64,000 nt of DNA from Diphasiastrum complanatum (lineage: Eukaryota; Streptophyta; Lycopodiopsida; Lycopodiales; Lycopodiaceae). The translations under genes were made by a program, and so were the position numbers. The notes under the pieces were generated by a model. It did not search any database, was not told the DNA's origin, and worked only from the letters and a program-made list of their open reading frames with translations. Where the stretch lies: contig CM055100.1 of NCBI GenBank assembly GCA_029204225.1, positions 45,657,685-45,721,684 on the forward strand. The letters run 5' to 3'. Positions 51,396-63,453 of this stretch are shown in pieces (position 1 is the first letter of the stretch; each line of letters begins with the position of its first letter).

Positions 51396-52208
51396 GATGA
51401 AAATGCATGGTGGACAAATAGTAGAGCTAGTTCTCATATGACTAGTTCAAGGCAATCTTTCACTCGTCTTGCATCTTATAATGGATATAGAAAGTTCATG
51501 TCCATTCCTAATGATAGTAAATACAAGATAGAAGGAATTGCTAGTGTACCAATTTGTGTCAGATCCACTATCATGTTGCTTAAGCTCAATGATGAGCTTT
51601 TTGTGCCTAATCTCACCATGAATCTTATTAGTGTTGGTCAAATTCTTGATCATGGCTTTCAAGTTGACTTTGAAAAAGATGCTTGCTTGATTAAGATGGA
51701 TGGTCAAGTGGTAGGAATAGGGACTAGATGTGAAAATCTTTTCAAGTTGGAAGCTAATCCTTGTGGAAGAATGGTCAAAAGGAGCTTGGATAATCTCAAA
51801 GAGAAGGAGGCAACTAGATTAACTCAATCTATGTTCCATGACGGTAAGGCTCTTGAGGATTGTGATTTGGAAAAAGCACATGGAAAGTCATTGCCAAGGT
51901 GTTCTAATTCTCATCAGTTTTTTCATCTTGTTCATTTATATGATCATGTTTCATCAAGTAGAAGCAAAGTTGGTGCTTTCATATGTGTCTCCTTCATTGA
52001 TGAGTTCAATTGGATGTATCTCTTATCGAATGTGCTCGATAAGAAGATGACAATAGTTGATAATTTTGGGGATCTTGAGATCCATATGCTTTGTCTATAT
52101 ATTTGCATGTTAGTAGTAGGAAAATCTCATCTCTATCGAGAGGATGATGGTAGGATCCTCATATCTACCAACAATCCAAGTGCATGCTGGAGAGAGACCA
52201 AGAGTTGA
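51396..52208 (+). pseudogene. Copia protease to integrase remnant
   Basis: WWTNSRASSHMTSSRQSF aligns with the protease start WWIDSGASSHM, but the catalytic D-S-G reads N-S-R. IEGIASVPI, LFVPNLTMNLISVGQIL and CLIKMDGQVVG follow in normal order. The GAG-pre-integrase and integrase parts are distorted (FFHLVHLYDHVSSSRSKVGAFICVSFIDEFNWMYLL). The 256-codon open frame is an old copy kept open by chance. It is not the same family as the element at 885. Confidence 0.8.
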
Positions 52209-53094
52209 GGAGTCATCCCAACTCATGGTGCCAAGAAGATTTCCAAGAGGCAAGGCCAAGTCTATGTGGCTCACATTTCATGGGAAAGAGAAGCATTTTT
52301 TAGGTGGTATCTACTCCAACACATCCACTTTTGCTTCCCTTCTATCATTTTGTTGGAGGGTTTGCGGATCTCAAGACACCCTAACCCTAGTTAAAAAGTG
52401 AGAGGGATTTGGCACCCTATGTGTGTAAGTCCAATCCGATGATTACATAGTTAGTTGATTAGTTAGAAGTCAATAAAAGGACTTTAGGCCTTTTGGGGGG
52501 ACTTTTAATGTCGCAAGCCCTAATAGTCAAGTTAGTGAATAAAAAGGGCTCCCCCCAAAATTCGAATTTCAAATAAAGATATATAGAAATACGTTAATGG
52601 TTCGATAGCTAGACTGACTAAACCAGAATTGCTACCCGCATGATGGGAAGAAAAGTTGTCAAAGCATTAGCCATCGTATCTCTGAATATTATGTCCACAT
52701 CCTATATATAGGATTTAGCATAATCCTAGATCTGGATACATAATACTCTAATATATGAGATTATTGGTTATGTCTCGTTATTCTAAACAAGATAAAAAAT
52801 ATAATAAATAATCTTGTGAGGGCCCATTTACTTAAGTGGAGCTAGTGCAAGGTTTATGATGGCTATAGGGATGTGTAGAGTATTAATAGTAATGAAAAAC
52901 ACTTTTGGAAATGTTCTTGGCTTGCATGGGGACATGCACAAGAGACTTTCGGGGCAATATATCCTAGTGGGAACTCACTCTCCTACCATTCGATAGTGTT
53001 GTTTTCATTATTAGTTTTCTCTCACTAGACCTACATCTTATCTCGTGGAGTCAAATCTATTGATGTATTCCAAATTACACGGAGCTGATTAAAA
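52209..53094. other. Unclassified stretch, possibly part of a Gypsy LTR
   Basis: GGACTTTAGGCCTTTT...CAAGCCCTAATAGTCAAGTTAGT near 52460-52540 loosely resembles the U3 of the LTRs at 16337, 18071 and 21232. No boundaries are definable. Confidence 0.3.
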
Positions 53095-53306
53095 GAGAGT
53101 TATAAAAATTATTGGATGTTGATTTTATTTATAAAATTGAGCATATGAAATGGGTGTCATCGATGGTAATCGTACCAAAGAAAAATAGCAAGATGCATAT
53201 GTACTTGAATTTGAAGGTCTTGAATGCAATAACTCAAAAAGATCACTTTCCTTTGCCATTCACAAAGAGTGTATTGGACCGCATTCTGAAGCATATAGTT
53301 TTTTAA
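53095..53306 (+). pseudogene. Gypsy RT N-terminal fragment
   Basis: LLDVDFIYKIEHMKWVSSMV, then IVPKKNSKMHMYLNLKVLNA and ITQKDHFPLPFT is the Gypsy RT start with the conserved R.C.DYR-like block altered to MHMYLNLK. About 70 codons. Confidence 0.85.
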
Positions 53307-53602
53307 TGTGGACTTCTCAATACAGTGTATTTTCTACAGATATCAGAATGTGATAACAATAGTCTACTCACGATTGACTTCTACGGCACTTTACAAACTG
53401 TCATGAATTGTAATAAGGCTTTGTTAGTTATAATCACTACCATCTATTGTAATTGTACAGTTAATCAGAAGATTACAAGACAATTAGTTCGTCAATACTA
53501 AATACCAACATCAAAGGTATGAGAGACAACGAGTGAGGATGTGTAGAGAGAAAGAGAACTATCATTGAGAGGTGATTACAAGAGAGTTTTGAATGTGCAA
53601 AG
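53307..53602. other. Unclassified stretch
   Basis: No supported feature. Confidence 0.3.
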
Positions 53603-54312
53603 TGTGAAAAATGCAAAAAGGTTATCTTGGTGTCAATACACTTTTTCAATACACTTTTCTATGTCAAGCATCTTGGTGTAGAACATTGATAGGGTCAAAA
53701 TTGGCACAGAGAAGGCAAATTGGTCAAATCCACATGTAAAGTCTCTATTGAGCCAAAGTAGTGTAAGTGGTAGAAGTCGAGCTAGATAGGTTGTATAGTT
53801 GTTATTGGATGTGTGACAAATCAAAGTTCAAGAGGTCCAATAGAATTAAGAGGTGGAACTATCGATGATCCAATAGGATTTGAGTAATGCTTGAGAATGA
53901 TCCAATAGAATCAAGAGGTGGATGCATCATTGGTCCAATAGAATCAAGAGGTGATAGAAATGAGGTCCAATAGTTTTTGAGGGTGAACTACCTCGTGGAT
54001 GTACTAGTCTCATTGTACTTCTCATTTTGTTCTAAGTAATTTGGAGATCAATCAAGTTTTTGAGTCTAAGTGTTTACTTGCTTTCTCTCTCTACCCGAGA
54101 GTTGGCCTTTTCCCTACTTAGTTTTTTTGAGGAATCACTTCCCACACGTGTGTATGTACTTTGGTTTTGAGTTAATGCATGTGGTAGTGTGTTTTTGCCT
54201 TTGAGAGTGAGATACATCTTGAATCTCAATCTAATCTTGATCATTGTGCATTCACACACCTTAGGAGATCTAAATCACACCTAGTGGACACTCCACACGT
54301 GTGAAATTCACA
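53603..54312 (+). repeat. 5' LTR of a second Copia family
   Basis: It starts near TGTGAAAAATGC and ends GTGAAATTCACA immediately before a primer site. Internal direct repeats of GATCCAATAG..TTGAG / TCCAATAGAATCAAGAGGTGG lie at 53837-53985. CACACGTGTG occurs at 54143-54152 and 54294-54303. The left boundary is inferred. Confidence 0.6.
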
Positions 54313-54324
54313 TGGTATCAGATC
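54313..54324 (+). promoter_or_regulatory. Primer binding site of the second Copia family
   Basis: TGGTATCAGATC matches the initiator Met primer site (TGGTATCAGAGC) with one change and lies directly after the LTR. Confidence 0.8.
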
Positions 54325-55010
54325 CTACTTGAGGTTACCATGCATTTTTCATCATTAGTATGGAAATTTTTGCATCAATAGTGAGCTAGAAATTGACTAG
54401 GCTCATTTTCCTAGCTATCTTGTTCAATCTTGGAGATCAAAAGAGATCAATAGGGCATTGATTGGGTCTGACCTGGTACAGTACGGAATCAGGTGCTCAG
54501 ACACATGTGAGGAATATCCAATTTCAGTTTGAAATTTCTCTTTCATGTTTGATCAAAAAATCTTGCTAGATAGATTACTTGAAAGCTACTTTTGTCTAGT
54601 TTTTGTTGCAATCAGTTTCATTCCATTTGGTTGAGCCAATCAAAAGTTATAAGCTTTTGAAGAGAGATAGGTAGGGCACCTAGGCTTATGTGGACACATT
54701 TGGTTTAAGATCTAGGCACTATTTTGAATCTTAGCTACTTTGTTTTATACAATATCATTGTATTTGAGTCAAATTTGATTTCTTAGAGTATTTCATACGT
54801 GCTAAGTGTGTTTGATCCTAACTTTGCCCATACTCCATCGTTTGATGTGAAGTAGATCTCGTTTTAGAGAGGTTGATAGAGCTAGTGAGAATCATCTCAT
54901 AGTTTGTTGCAAGATCTTGCATAGGAGTTGGTAGCACACCATTATTGGATCCTATAGTGAGAGAGTAGCAACATTTTTTGTTCATCACTTGAGTATATTC
55001 TCACTTTACA
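54325..55010 (+). other. Leader of the second Copia family
   Basis: Untranslated stretch between the primer site and a gag start at 55011. Confidence 0.5.
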
Positions 55011-55094
55011 TGGCTTCAATGGGTTCATCCTTGTTGGAACCAAGTGAGAACATACTAAATCAAATGCTTTCAATGCAATCTATATCTTATTAAA
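55011..55094 (+). pseudogene. Start of Copia gag, truncated
   Basis: MASMGSSLLEPSENILNQML corresponds to the gag start of the young Copia element (MASNGG..LESSE). It stops after about 27 codons, and the rest of the element is absent. Confidence 0.6.
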
Positions 55095-55455
55095 GATCTA
55101 GCAAAAATTGATTGACCAAAAAAAACAAATAGTGAGCATACGTTGATCATTTATAGTCGCTTCAAAAACATTTTCCTTTTGAAACATCCTTACTATATTT
55201 AAAATCTATTAAAGCAATATCTTCATATCTTCACTTTGGTCGAAGCACAATATTGATTTCGTCAGAGCACAATAATTTGACACAATGATCATTTGATTTT
55301 TGATTCACAATCATGATCACATAATAATCATTTAATTATTCCACACTTATTTAAAGCCTAAAAAAAATTACATTTACTTTTAAATTAATCATAGGATTGT
55401 TTGTTTATCAAAATATTGTTCAAATAGTTTTTAAAAAAAAATTACAACAAATATA
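55095..55455. other. AT-rich stretch
   Basis: No supported feature. Confidence 0.3.
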
Positions 55456-55865
55456 TTTTGCCACGCATGGCAAAATTTGCCACATGTGGCAATCTAAAAT
55501 TACAATTCTTTGGAAATTTCTGTGGAGATTTGCCACGCCCACGCATGGCAAATCTCCAAAATAAATGAATGTCAGATTAGAGGCGGTTAATTAACAGCCT
55601 TGCGTGGCACTTCCACGCGTGACTTTACCATGCCGAGCAATGTTGGCGCTCGTTTTTTAAATTCTGGTTTAAGAAAATTTGCGTGGCACTACCACGAGCA
55701 AAAAAACAATTCAATGCCGGACCCACCTCCAGCCTGGATTTGACCGGCAGAATCCCGAAAAATTTTTGGTGTGGATCTACCATGCGTGACAGAGCCATGC
55801 AAAGAAAAATGTCAAAATTTTGATAAGTATTGGGTTCGCATGGCAGCGTCGCGTGGCAAAATGCC
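55456..55865. repeat. Cluster of GCCACG/CGTGGC hairpins
   Basis: Three perfect dyads follow within 102 bp: TTTTGCCA/TGGCAAAA (55456-55475, loop 4), TTGCCACATGTGGCAA (55477-55492) and GGAGATTTGCCA/TGGCAAATCTCC (55524-55557, 12-bp arms, loop 10). Further GCGTGGCACT.CCACG words continue to 55865. No coding frame is supported. Confidence 0.8.
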
Positions 55866-55959
55866 CATATGTGCATGCACACATACATACATGAAGGCAC
55901 ACTCTAAAAGTCCAAACATAATCTTCGACACTAATCCTAAAATCTACAGACCATACCAA

Positions 55960-56235
55960 GCACAATATGCAAACCCTAACTCCAAACCATAAACCCTACT
56001 CTAACATCTAACTATAACCTAACCTTCACTCTTGCCCTACGATACTTAACCCTAACCATAATCCTAATCTAACTTTAATCTCAACTGTAATTGTACCTCT
56101 AGCCTAAACCAAACCCCAATCCTAATCTTCACTAACATCCCTATTGCATGTCCATAATCCACAAATCTAACTTTGAAATCTTAACTCATAATCTTAAAAT
56201 CTAAAATCTTAATACCAACCCTTACCTTTTCTCCA
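55960..56235. repeat. Degenerate telomere-like tract
   Basis: AACCCTAACTCC, AAACCCTACTC, TTAACCCTAACC and AATCCTAATC-type words occur roughly every 7-12 bases on the C-rich strand, close to plant CCCTAAA repeats but heavily diverged. It is an interstitial relic. Confidence 0.5.
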
Positions 56236-56409
56236 AACAAACTACTAAAGCACTTTCAAATATACAATGTTTTGAGTGCACCTGGCCACTCCTACCACAA
56301 TGTTTTGAGTGCACCTGGCCACTCTTGGCACATCGGTAAATCGGCCGTCACTGTCACTAATCAGCAAGTCTCATACACTTGCTGCATTTCACACTCTTGA
56401 TAGTGCCAC
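56236..56409. repeat. Short tandem duplication next to the second Helitron relic
   Basis: ACAATGTTTTGAGTGCACC with TGGCCACTC is present twice near 56266 and 56299, period about 33 bp. Confidence 0.6.
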
Positions 56410-57812
56410 ATATAGTTGACCATGACTAAATACGCGATGTGGCAAATACAATCCAATAGTGTCCATAATCTGCCCGTCTTATTTGTTGTCCTGGCAAAAG
56501 CTGCTCTGATAGGGAATTGTATTCTCTACAATTCAAACGACAAATTCGAATTGCTCGATACTAAAGGGATCCGTGGAATGAGAACTCTACTCGCTATATT
56601 AGTCACTATCTTCGCTTCTATGACCTGTCTGTCCAATCTACAAATGATAAGTCTTGTAGCATTGCACAATTCCTTGAGCGACGCTGTCGATCGCAACAAC
56701 ATCACTATTATGCCAACCTTCAACACCAACTTATGTGGAGAGCATCCGCCGAGTTCCGGGATCCCGTCCCCGGACGCCTAGCCGCCCACAAATCCAAGTG
56801 CTCCCCGTTACCCGCAAATGGGCTGGTACTAGGGGACATTTAACACTTAAGATATTTACTACTTATATCCACTTTGAACAAAGTCCCATCTCTCATACTG
56901 AAAGGAGAAGGTCTAGGGCCGTGGGTTGATGGCACATAAGAGATTCCCACATCCACTGGCAAAGAGCTACGAGAATGGAGAGAGAAGAACGACAAGGCAG
57001 TAACCGTGTTGTCATGTATAATGATGAAATGAGAGATAGAAGAGAGAAGATGTGTCTCTCCACGAGTTACATCCTTTTATAGAGTTTCCAAACCCTATTT
57101 GGCCACTTGGCTTTCCCTCCAAAATGCAAACCCTACTATTTTTGGGTCTAGATTCAATGTACCCAAAGTTCAAATTTGAATCTCTCTCAAACTCGACTAC
57201 CAAGCTAATCAAAAAATCAACTGGATACACATCAGAGTCATCACGCTCAACCACGTTATCAGCACTATAAAACGTGCAAGCATCACCAGGAAGTGGCTCA
57301 ACAACTTTCGAGTTGATCTCATCCACATTTTCGTTCAACTAGATCAATATTGCACGACTTCTTAAAAAATCAACATCCATGTAACGTCATGCAATATCGG
57401 AGAAAGTGAACAAAATCAATTCACACACACATCGCGCATCCTTAAACACATACACTCTGGCAAAGAAATTATATCCAAACCACGATGCACGAATGTGTTA
57501 TCACGACCATCTCCAATACTCAACAAATACTCTATGAATCTCGATTGCTCATTCCTATCAGCTGCTTTTACAACCATAATGCGCATATTCGTTGACAGTT
57601 TGTGGAGTCTCCATATATTTCCACAAGCACGAACACTTTAGTGAAGCGCTCACAATCTGTGCATGATTGTTGCCCCGTCGTACCACTAAGAGCACTTGAT
57701 GGAAATCACCACCAAAAACGATGGGAACTCCTCTAAATGGAGTATCAATACCCCATATGTCCCGTAGAGACCGATCCACACACTCAATGACATACTTATG
57801 TACCATCTTGGG
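56410..57812 (-). pseudogene. Second Helitron helicase relic, interrupted
   Basis: Minus-strand fragments read MVHKYVIECVDRSLRDIWGI with FGGDFHQVLLVVRRG and ASLKCSCLWKYME (57558-57806), CTFYSADNVVERDDSDVYP (57226-57300) and VGIIVMLLRSTASLKELCNA (56660-56729). The order matches 42300-43387. WDEAP, Walker A and Rep are missing. A foreign segment of about 480 bp (roughly 56745-57225) interrupts it. Unlike the first copy, it has no VRNHPSY segment and no recognisable 3' terminus. Confidence 0.8.
56745..57225 (-). other. Insertion within the second Helitron relic, with a promoter-like site
   Basis: The left part is GC-rich (CCGGGATCCCGTCCCCGGACG). On the minus strand CTATAAAAGGATG (about 57082-57070) is followed by a CT-rich stretch and an ATG near 57019. 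It may be an LTR or small-element fragment. No ends are clear. Confidence 0.35.
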
Positions 57813-58790
57813 AGCCTACCTCATCCTTGATGTTCCATAATGGGTAGTGTTTACCAATATCTCCAAGGGAGAGGGGCCCTCAACTAAAAGTTTATGATCA
57901 ATTCTTGTCTCGTAATCATTAGTTGATACAAGGTTGTTGATTTCTAGAGGATCATTTTTGCTCTCCAATTGGTACATGAAGCCAACATTTCTTTGTAGAC
58001 AATCTCAACATGTACTCTCTAAGTAGATATTTGGAGTTACTTTAGTCTAGTGAAAAAATCTCCCATTGCTCATCATCAAATATTGACACTAATTATGTTA
58101 AAATATTCCAATTTTAATCCTCACTGCGTTAGAAAAATTTCAAGGTCAAAAATTCCATTAGAACAATTGTAAATCATGAGGCTTTGGCAAGCTCTAGCAA
58201 CATTTTAGAACCTATATTGTACTTTGTTAGCTCAAATTGGTGGGGTTTGAGATTTTCTCACAAAGGGAAACTCAAAGGATCAATATGTTACTTGTAACTT
58301 GTAACTTAAAAAGAATGAGTTATGTTTGAGATGAAATACCAAGTAATTTCAAGATGAGACGTCAAAACATGATAATGGAAACATTCCTAAACATCACAAC
58401 ATCAACAAAACATCAAATATTGTAGACCTTGTGTTAAAAAACAATTGGAATTCATAAATTCACCTTCTTTTTTCATTTTGTTTGATGATATTGTCAATGT
58501 TCATATTCTTATACATTATTGAAGGTCTGTTTCTTTTCATTTTATAAAATTCTCATTTTTTGGATTTTGAAATATATATATCAATAAAATTGGTTAGTCA
58601 TAATGGTTGGACGCCAAGCGACATTAGAAACTCAAAGTATTCAATACAACAGTAAGAAAGAGGATTAAATGCTTTGCTTTCATCACTGACATGGAAAGAT
58701 GTAATGTGAAATATGAATTGTCTCTGGACGAGTCTTATATAAGCTCTTTCAGCTCTGACTAAAGAGAATCAAAATGCCAAAGAAAGACCC
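57813..58790. other. AT-rich intergenic stretch
   Basis: No supported gene. Confidence 0.35.
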
Positions 58791-58799
58791 ATTGATTGT

Positions 58800-59200
58800 A
58801 GGCCAGCGAAACCCCATAGTTTAAGTTGCCATTTCCAATTGAAGCCAGCATCCGAGCTCCATGGATGACACCCTTTGTGTCATCATTTTGTACCTTTCCA
58901 TCTTTTCCTCGACATAATGAATAGGTACTCTGACAAAATTCAAATTGGCAGAGTAGCTAACATTTACCAATATGAGCTTCCAAAATGATGGCATTTGCTT
59001 GATGAAGGTGGCCAGCTTCAAAAAATTGCTGGCATCTATCACTATATGGAGGCTGAGCTGCTTAAAATTACTTCAATCAAGAAACACCAAGGGACAAAAT
59101 ACCTTTCTGAAAATGCAATCCGATCAAATCACAGTTAGCTTCAAATTCTTTTTCGGTCTGCATTGCAACTTTGTTGCAAAAACTTCACAAGCTGCATGGA
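58800..59200 (-). pseudogene. Possible F-box/FBD-like gene fragment
   Basis: The minus strand reads LSLHIVIDASNFLKLATFIK, QMPSFWKLILVNVSYSAN and RVPIHYVEEKMERYKMMTQR. This cadence recalls the leucine-rich/FBD tail of plant F-box proteins. Stops occur upstream, and no F-box was found. The match is by impression only. Confidence 0.25.
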
Positions 59201-62140
59201 AAATGGAGATGCTATTATTTGAAGATCCTTTACAAGTATCAACAACTATCATAATTGCAACTGGTGATGTACAACTGTATGACATCTCCCATCTCTGATC
59301 CCTGTTTCAAAGGTAAAAATACTCAGATTCAGTCAATGATAGTTTTGACTCAGATGTGACATAAGTTACAAGCATGATGATGCTTTTCGTTTAAAAGGGA
59401 CTCCCGATGAGGCTCGGCCTTTAGAGGCTAGCATCTCCCTGAGCATTTTCTAAGCCAATAAAAATGAGGCATTGAACATAAGCGAAGTTGGACAACTGCA
59501 ACCAGAAGCTCTTACCTCTGTACTTGAAGTCATTATCTAATGTAAGAAAGGGAACAACGTTGGTGCCAGATTTTTATATTGAAATTGGTATGACTAGTTA
59601 CAATATCTTTTCTATACTGTTCAATAGATATTAGACATGAACCTCCAGTAGCAGCAGAATTTTAAAGTTTGCAGTTTTACTAGCCACCTATAAAAAAACT
59701 CCTGGAACAGGTTAATGTCATGCTGTCATGTAGAAGAGCCTAACCTTGTTAGCTTTTAATCTTATCCTAGTCAAAAACTGCTTCAAGTACTTTGCTGGAG
59801 AAACTGTAGTGAGGTAATCTGCATAATCATCAAAATAAGCCGTGTCTCTTTATAAAGGCACAAAATAAAGTCTAAAGTCTTGAGGACACAATAGTCCCAG
59901 ATCCTAGTTTGAAAAGGTTGATAAGGCATGCATGCTTGAAAGGTTGAGTAGCAAGAATTGCTTCTTTGTGTGGAGGAAACTATCTCATTGTGGTTCTCTT
60001 CCGTAGAGTCAGGAAATGATCCAAATTAAGAAAATCAAAGTAACATCTATCTCGATTCCCTTAACATCAACTCTTCCTATTCTCGTGATAAGCTGTTTTT
60101 CATTTTTGCTTTTTCATCCTGAATTTATCGATATTCTGTGTTTTGATGCTTTGATTTTATTGTTCATCAGTGTTGCAGTACTAAAAGTAATGAGCTTGAT
60201 AAGTCCAGACTAAAGTCTACATTGCTCGTTAATATTGGGAGAGGGAGAATCTTTTAGAATAAGAGGAGCATTCTACATGAACAAAGATCATCCTTGTCAT
60301 AACTGATGTAAAGCAAACTGGAGCTTTGTGAAAGTTTACTGGGCGTAGAAATCAACAGATAAAGAACTTCTTTAAAATTTTCAACTTCAAACATTCTGGT
60401 AATTTGGAACCTCCACTAAATGAACAATACGTAAACTAAACAAGGCTGAAGATAAATTTGTGAGAACAACACAAGTAGTCTAATGATCTAGAATGAACCC
60501 TCTGGCTGATAGTACCCAGCTTTAGATTCTTTATATATAATGCAGCTAACCTGGCTTGTGAAAAACCGATGGTCCTGGTTATGAGTCCTGTAGAAGAAAC
60601 AAATGACACACAGTAAGCCTCCTATTCTCAATTTGTTTCTTTAAAAACTGTCAGAAGTAGTCTTTGCATGAGATTTTTCTTCTAAGAAAAGTTATACTGC
60701 TACTAGCTATATCAAATCTCTGCATTTCGCTATTAGATTAGCTATTATTTCAATACACGATGAAAAGAGTCTAAGACCTGGCCTCTAACATGAGAATAAA
60801 AAACTAGTAGCTAACATGGTTAAGTGAACAAAATCTCCATACAATTTGTCTGAAAAACATCGAACTTATTACATTGTTCTTGATGTCGATTTGCACGTCC
60901 AATGCATGTAGCCTTCTTAGGACACAACAAAGAGTACTACTGCTTACATACATATAGCAGTTGAAAACAGAAAATACAAGTCAAGTATAGCATTACATAT
61001 TTCCAACAACAAGAGAGAAGGCCGATGGTGAATATCCCCAGCTGCATATTTCTCTATATTGCAAATGCACAAGGATCTCCTGTTCAAGAAGCACGGTTCT
61101 TGTTATTATTAAAAATGAGAGCCCAGAAAATAATTTCTCATTACGTACAGTCCATATGAAAGTGTTTGTAATTAACCAAGAACTAAAGAACATCACTGAA
61201 TACCTTGCTTTTAGCCAAGACAAAGTACACCCCTGAAGAGTTGATGGCCAAAAATATTTCTTGCGGCATTTGAAAATCGACTTCTAACTATATAAAACAG
61301 GCACAAGTTAGGCTCTGCACCTGAAAAACCAATAACATCACCCCACTGCAGCTTAATAAGCTGCACCATTTCAGCATAAATAAATGATATAAGAGCTTAT
61401 CTTCTTTATGTATGAAACATAAACAGAGCAAACGAGGCCAATAATTCCCCCCCAAGAGATTATTTTTCAGATGAAGTATTGTACTTTATCAAGTACATAA
61501 CATTTTTGTAATCAAGGCTGACATCAATTGCAGTTGTGAGGAAAAGGTTGCAAGGGTGAAAATCAGAGCAGTTTCTGGTAATGCAGAGAACTCTAGAGTG
61601 GGTCAAACCTTATAGCTTTGTCAGTCAGGAGGAAGACATTAGAAATTGCCTATAACAACAAGTACAGAATCATGAACTCAACTTTAAACAAGATTTCCTA
61701 GAGCTGTAAACTCATGAACTGGATAATTAGGTAATCTATTTGAAAACAGCCTTTGGTCTACCAGCTATCGGCCTCATGGAGTGGAACATGGAAGACTGTC
61801 ACTACTGTGGCTTTCAGAAATAACGTACATGGACACCATTTCAGTGGATGCCGATCAGCATTGACATTGCAAAGAAAGCTGAGTGACAATGTATTGAAAA
61901 ATCAGCTGTGTTGGCCTGCAAATGATCAACCCCATCTTGGAAACTAGAAGCATAGATCGTCAACATTGTAACATATGATGGTGTTCTGACATGGGAAACC
62001 TTCAAGTAGAGTGATAAAGGCAAAGTTACATCGAACTGCGGTTGGTTCGAACCAACGAATCATACGTGGCCAGTTCAAACCGTGGGCCGGTTCAAACCGA
62101 CCTCTGCTGAAAAGGGCGCACTGGGCGGCCAAAACCCGTG
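59201..62140. other. Intergenic stretch without supported genes
   Basis: Short frames at 60016-60213 (plus), 60993-61223 (minus) and 61841-62023 (minus) are not recognised. The sequence is not obviously repetitive and could hold introns of an unidentified gene. Confidence 0.3.
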
Positions 62141-62145
62141 CGCGG

Positions 62146-62146
<1 letters not shown>

Positions 62147-62177
<31 letters not shown>
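62147..62177. repeat. (GA)n microsatellite, short
   Basis: GA run of about 30 bp after GCGCGGGG. Confidence 0.9.
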
Positions 62178-62180
<3 letters not shown>

Positions 62181-62469
62181 AGAGAGAGGGCAATGAGCAT
62201 GTGCATTTGCCATTGGAGGAGATAGCATTGGAGCAAAAAAATTTGCCATAGTTTCATTGAGGGTTTAGGGTGTTTTATCATTTGTGTTTTGTGCAGTGTA
62301 CAAACATGATACATCAATGTGCATTTCAAGATCAATGATTGTGCATTGAATCTTGATCATATGATGAATCAACATTGATAGCTTGATTTTTATATGTGAG
62401 ATCATAGATGGTAGATCTTGACTGATAAGGTTGAGTGTGGGCATTGTGAGAGGGGTGTGGGTACTTAGT

Positions 62470-62620
62470 GGTTGGATTTGGCAACTAGTTAGGAGTTAGA
62501 AGTTAGCGGTAAGCATTGATCCTTTTTAGTGGTTAGTAGTTACGAGTTAGTGGCTACCATTTAGTTAATAGTTGGAAGTTGGAGCTTGGTGGTTTAGGGT
62601 TAGAACTTAGGGCTTTAAAT
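62470..62620. repeat. Degenerate GTTAG-rich tract
   Basis: AGTTAGGAGTTAGAAGTTAG, GTTAGTAGTTACGAGTTAGT and GTTTAGGGTTAGAACTTAGG resemble the G-rich strand of plant telomere repeats, heavily diverged. Confidence 0.4.
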
Positions 62621-62814
62621 GTAGATACTAGATTCTAGAAATTAGATTAGGACAGAGAGAGCCTAGAGGGAGAGGGAGGAGAGAGAGATCTATCATTTGG
62701 ATTCTGACTTCATACTCTTGAGAGAGAGAGAGAGAGGGCCACCATGCCGAGGGAGATAGGGATCCCCTATGGGATCACGTTACCATCGCTGCGGCCTATG
62801 GCACATCGGGCACG

Positions 62815-63453
62815 AAGAGATGGACTTGCAGACACTGCCACCTTAGTTACACGGGAGGGCCCACACACATCAGGGCACATTTATAACAATTGAGGGGGTA
62901 CGATATTTCCCCTTGCAAGCATGCTCCTAACACAATACTCACTCGTGTTGCACCGGACGAGGCTGGCCCTTCGAGGTTGGGGCCTAGAGAGAGAGGTAAA
63001 CATTCAACTCTTAGACTTCAAACATTTCATTTTTTGAAATTTGACTATTGATTTTTAAATTTTTTCATCTTACGTTTCAATGTTCAAAGAAATAAGAAAT
63101 TCCTAGTCTTGGAATGACTACTGAAAGTTCATGTGAGCTTGAGGCAGATGGTCGTTTCAAATGAGTGGGCGCAGTGGGGGCCATCACAGGAGCCGAAGGG
63201 TAAGAGATTCGAGCGGACCATTATGTCGACTGCATTTTGTGATGAGGCATGATCCATTGTTGTGGGCCTGCAGCCTATCTACACTATCCTGCACCTTACA
63301 GATCGAGAGGGCTGCACATTGGGCCTCTTGTATGAGTTCATGGACAGGCTGGGCGAGCAGCTGCGTCTTTACACGACCATTAGCCCAGAGAGGTATACCA
63401 CTTACTATACTGACTTGTTGCACGACTCCTTGGTACTTACTACTTCCAAGTAA
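62815..63453 (+). pseudogene. hAT transposase relic: BED finger and middle domain
   Basis: KRWTCRHCHLSYTGGPTHIR with AHL, a stop, then QLRGYDISPCKHAPN is a BED-type zinc finger (W, CX2C, HX4H). In the same phase, 63180-63453 reads FERTIMSTAFCDEA, a stop, then SIVVGLQPIYTILHLTDREG, CTLGLLYEFMDRLGEQLRLY and YTTYYTDLL. This matches the LxP..LRL.D.E.PTMGYLYE.MD block of DUF659-type hAT transposases in style. The DDE core parts between and the C-terminal dimerisation domain are missing or unrecognised. Confidence 0.7.
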
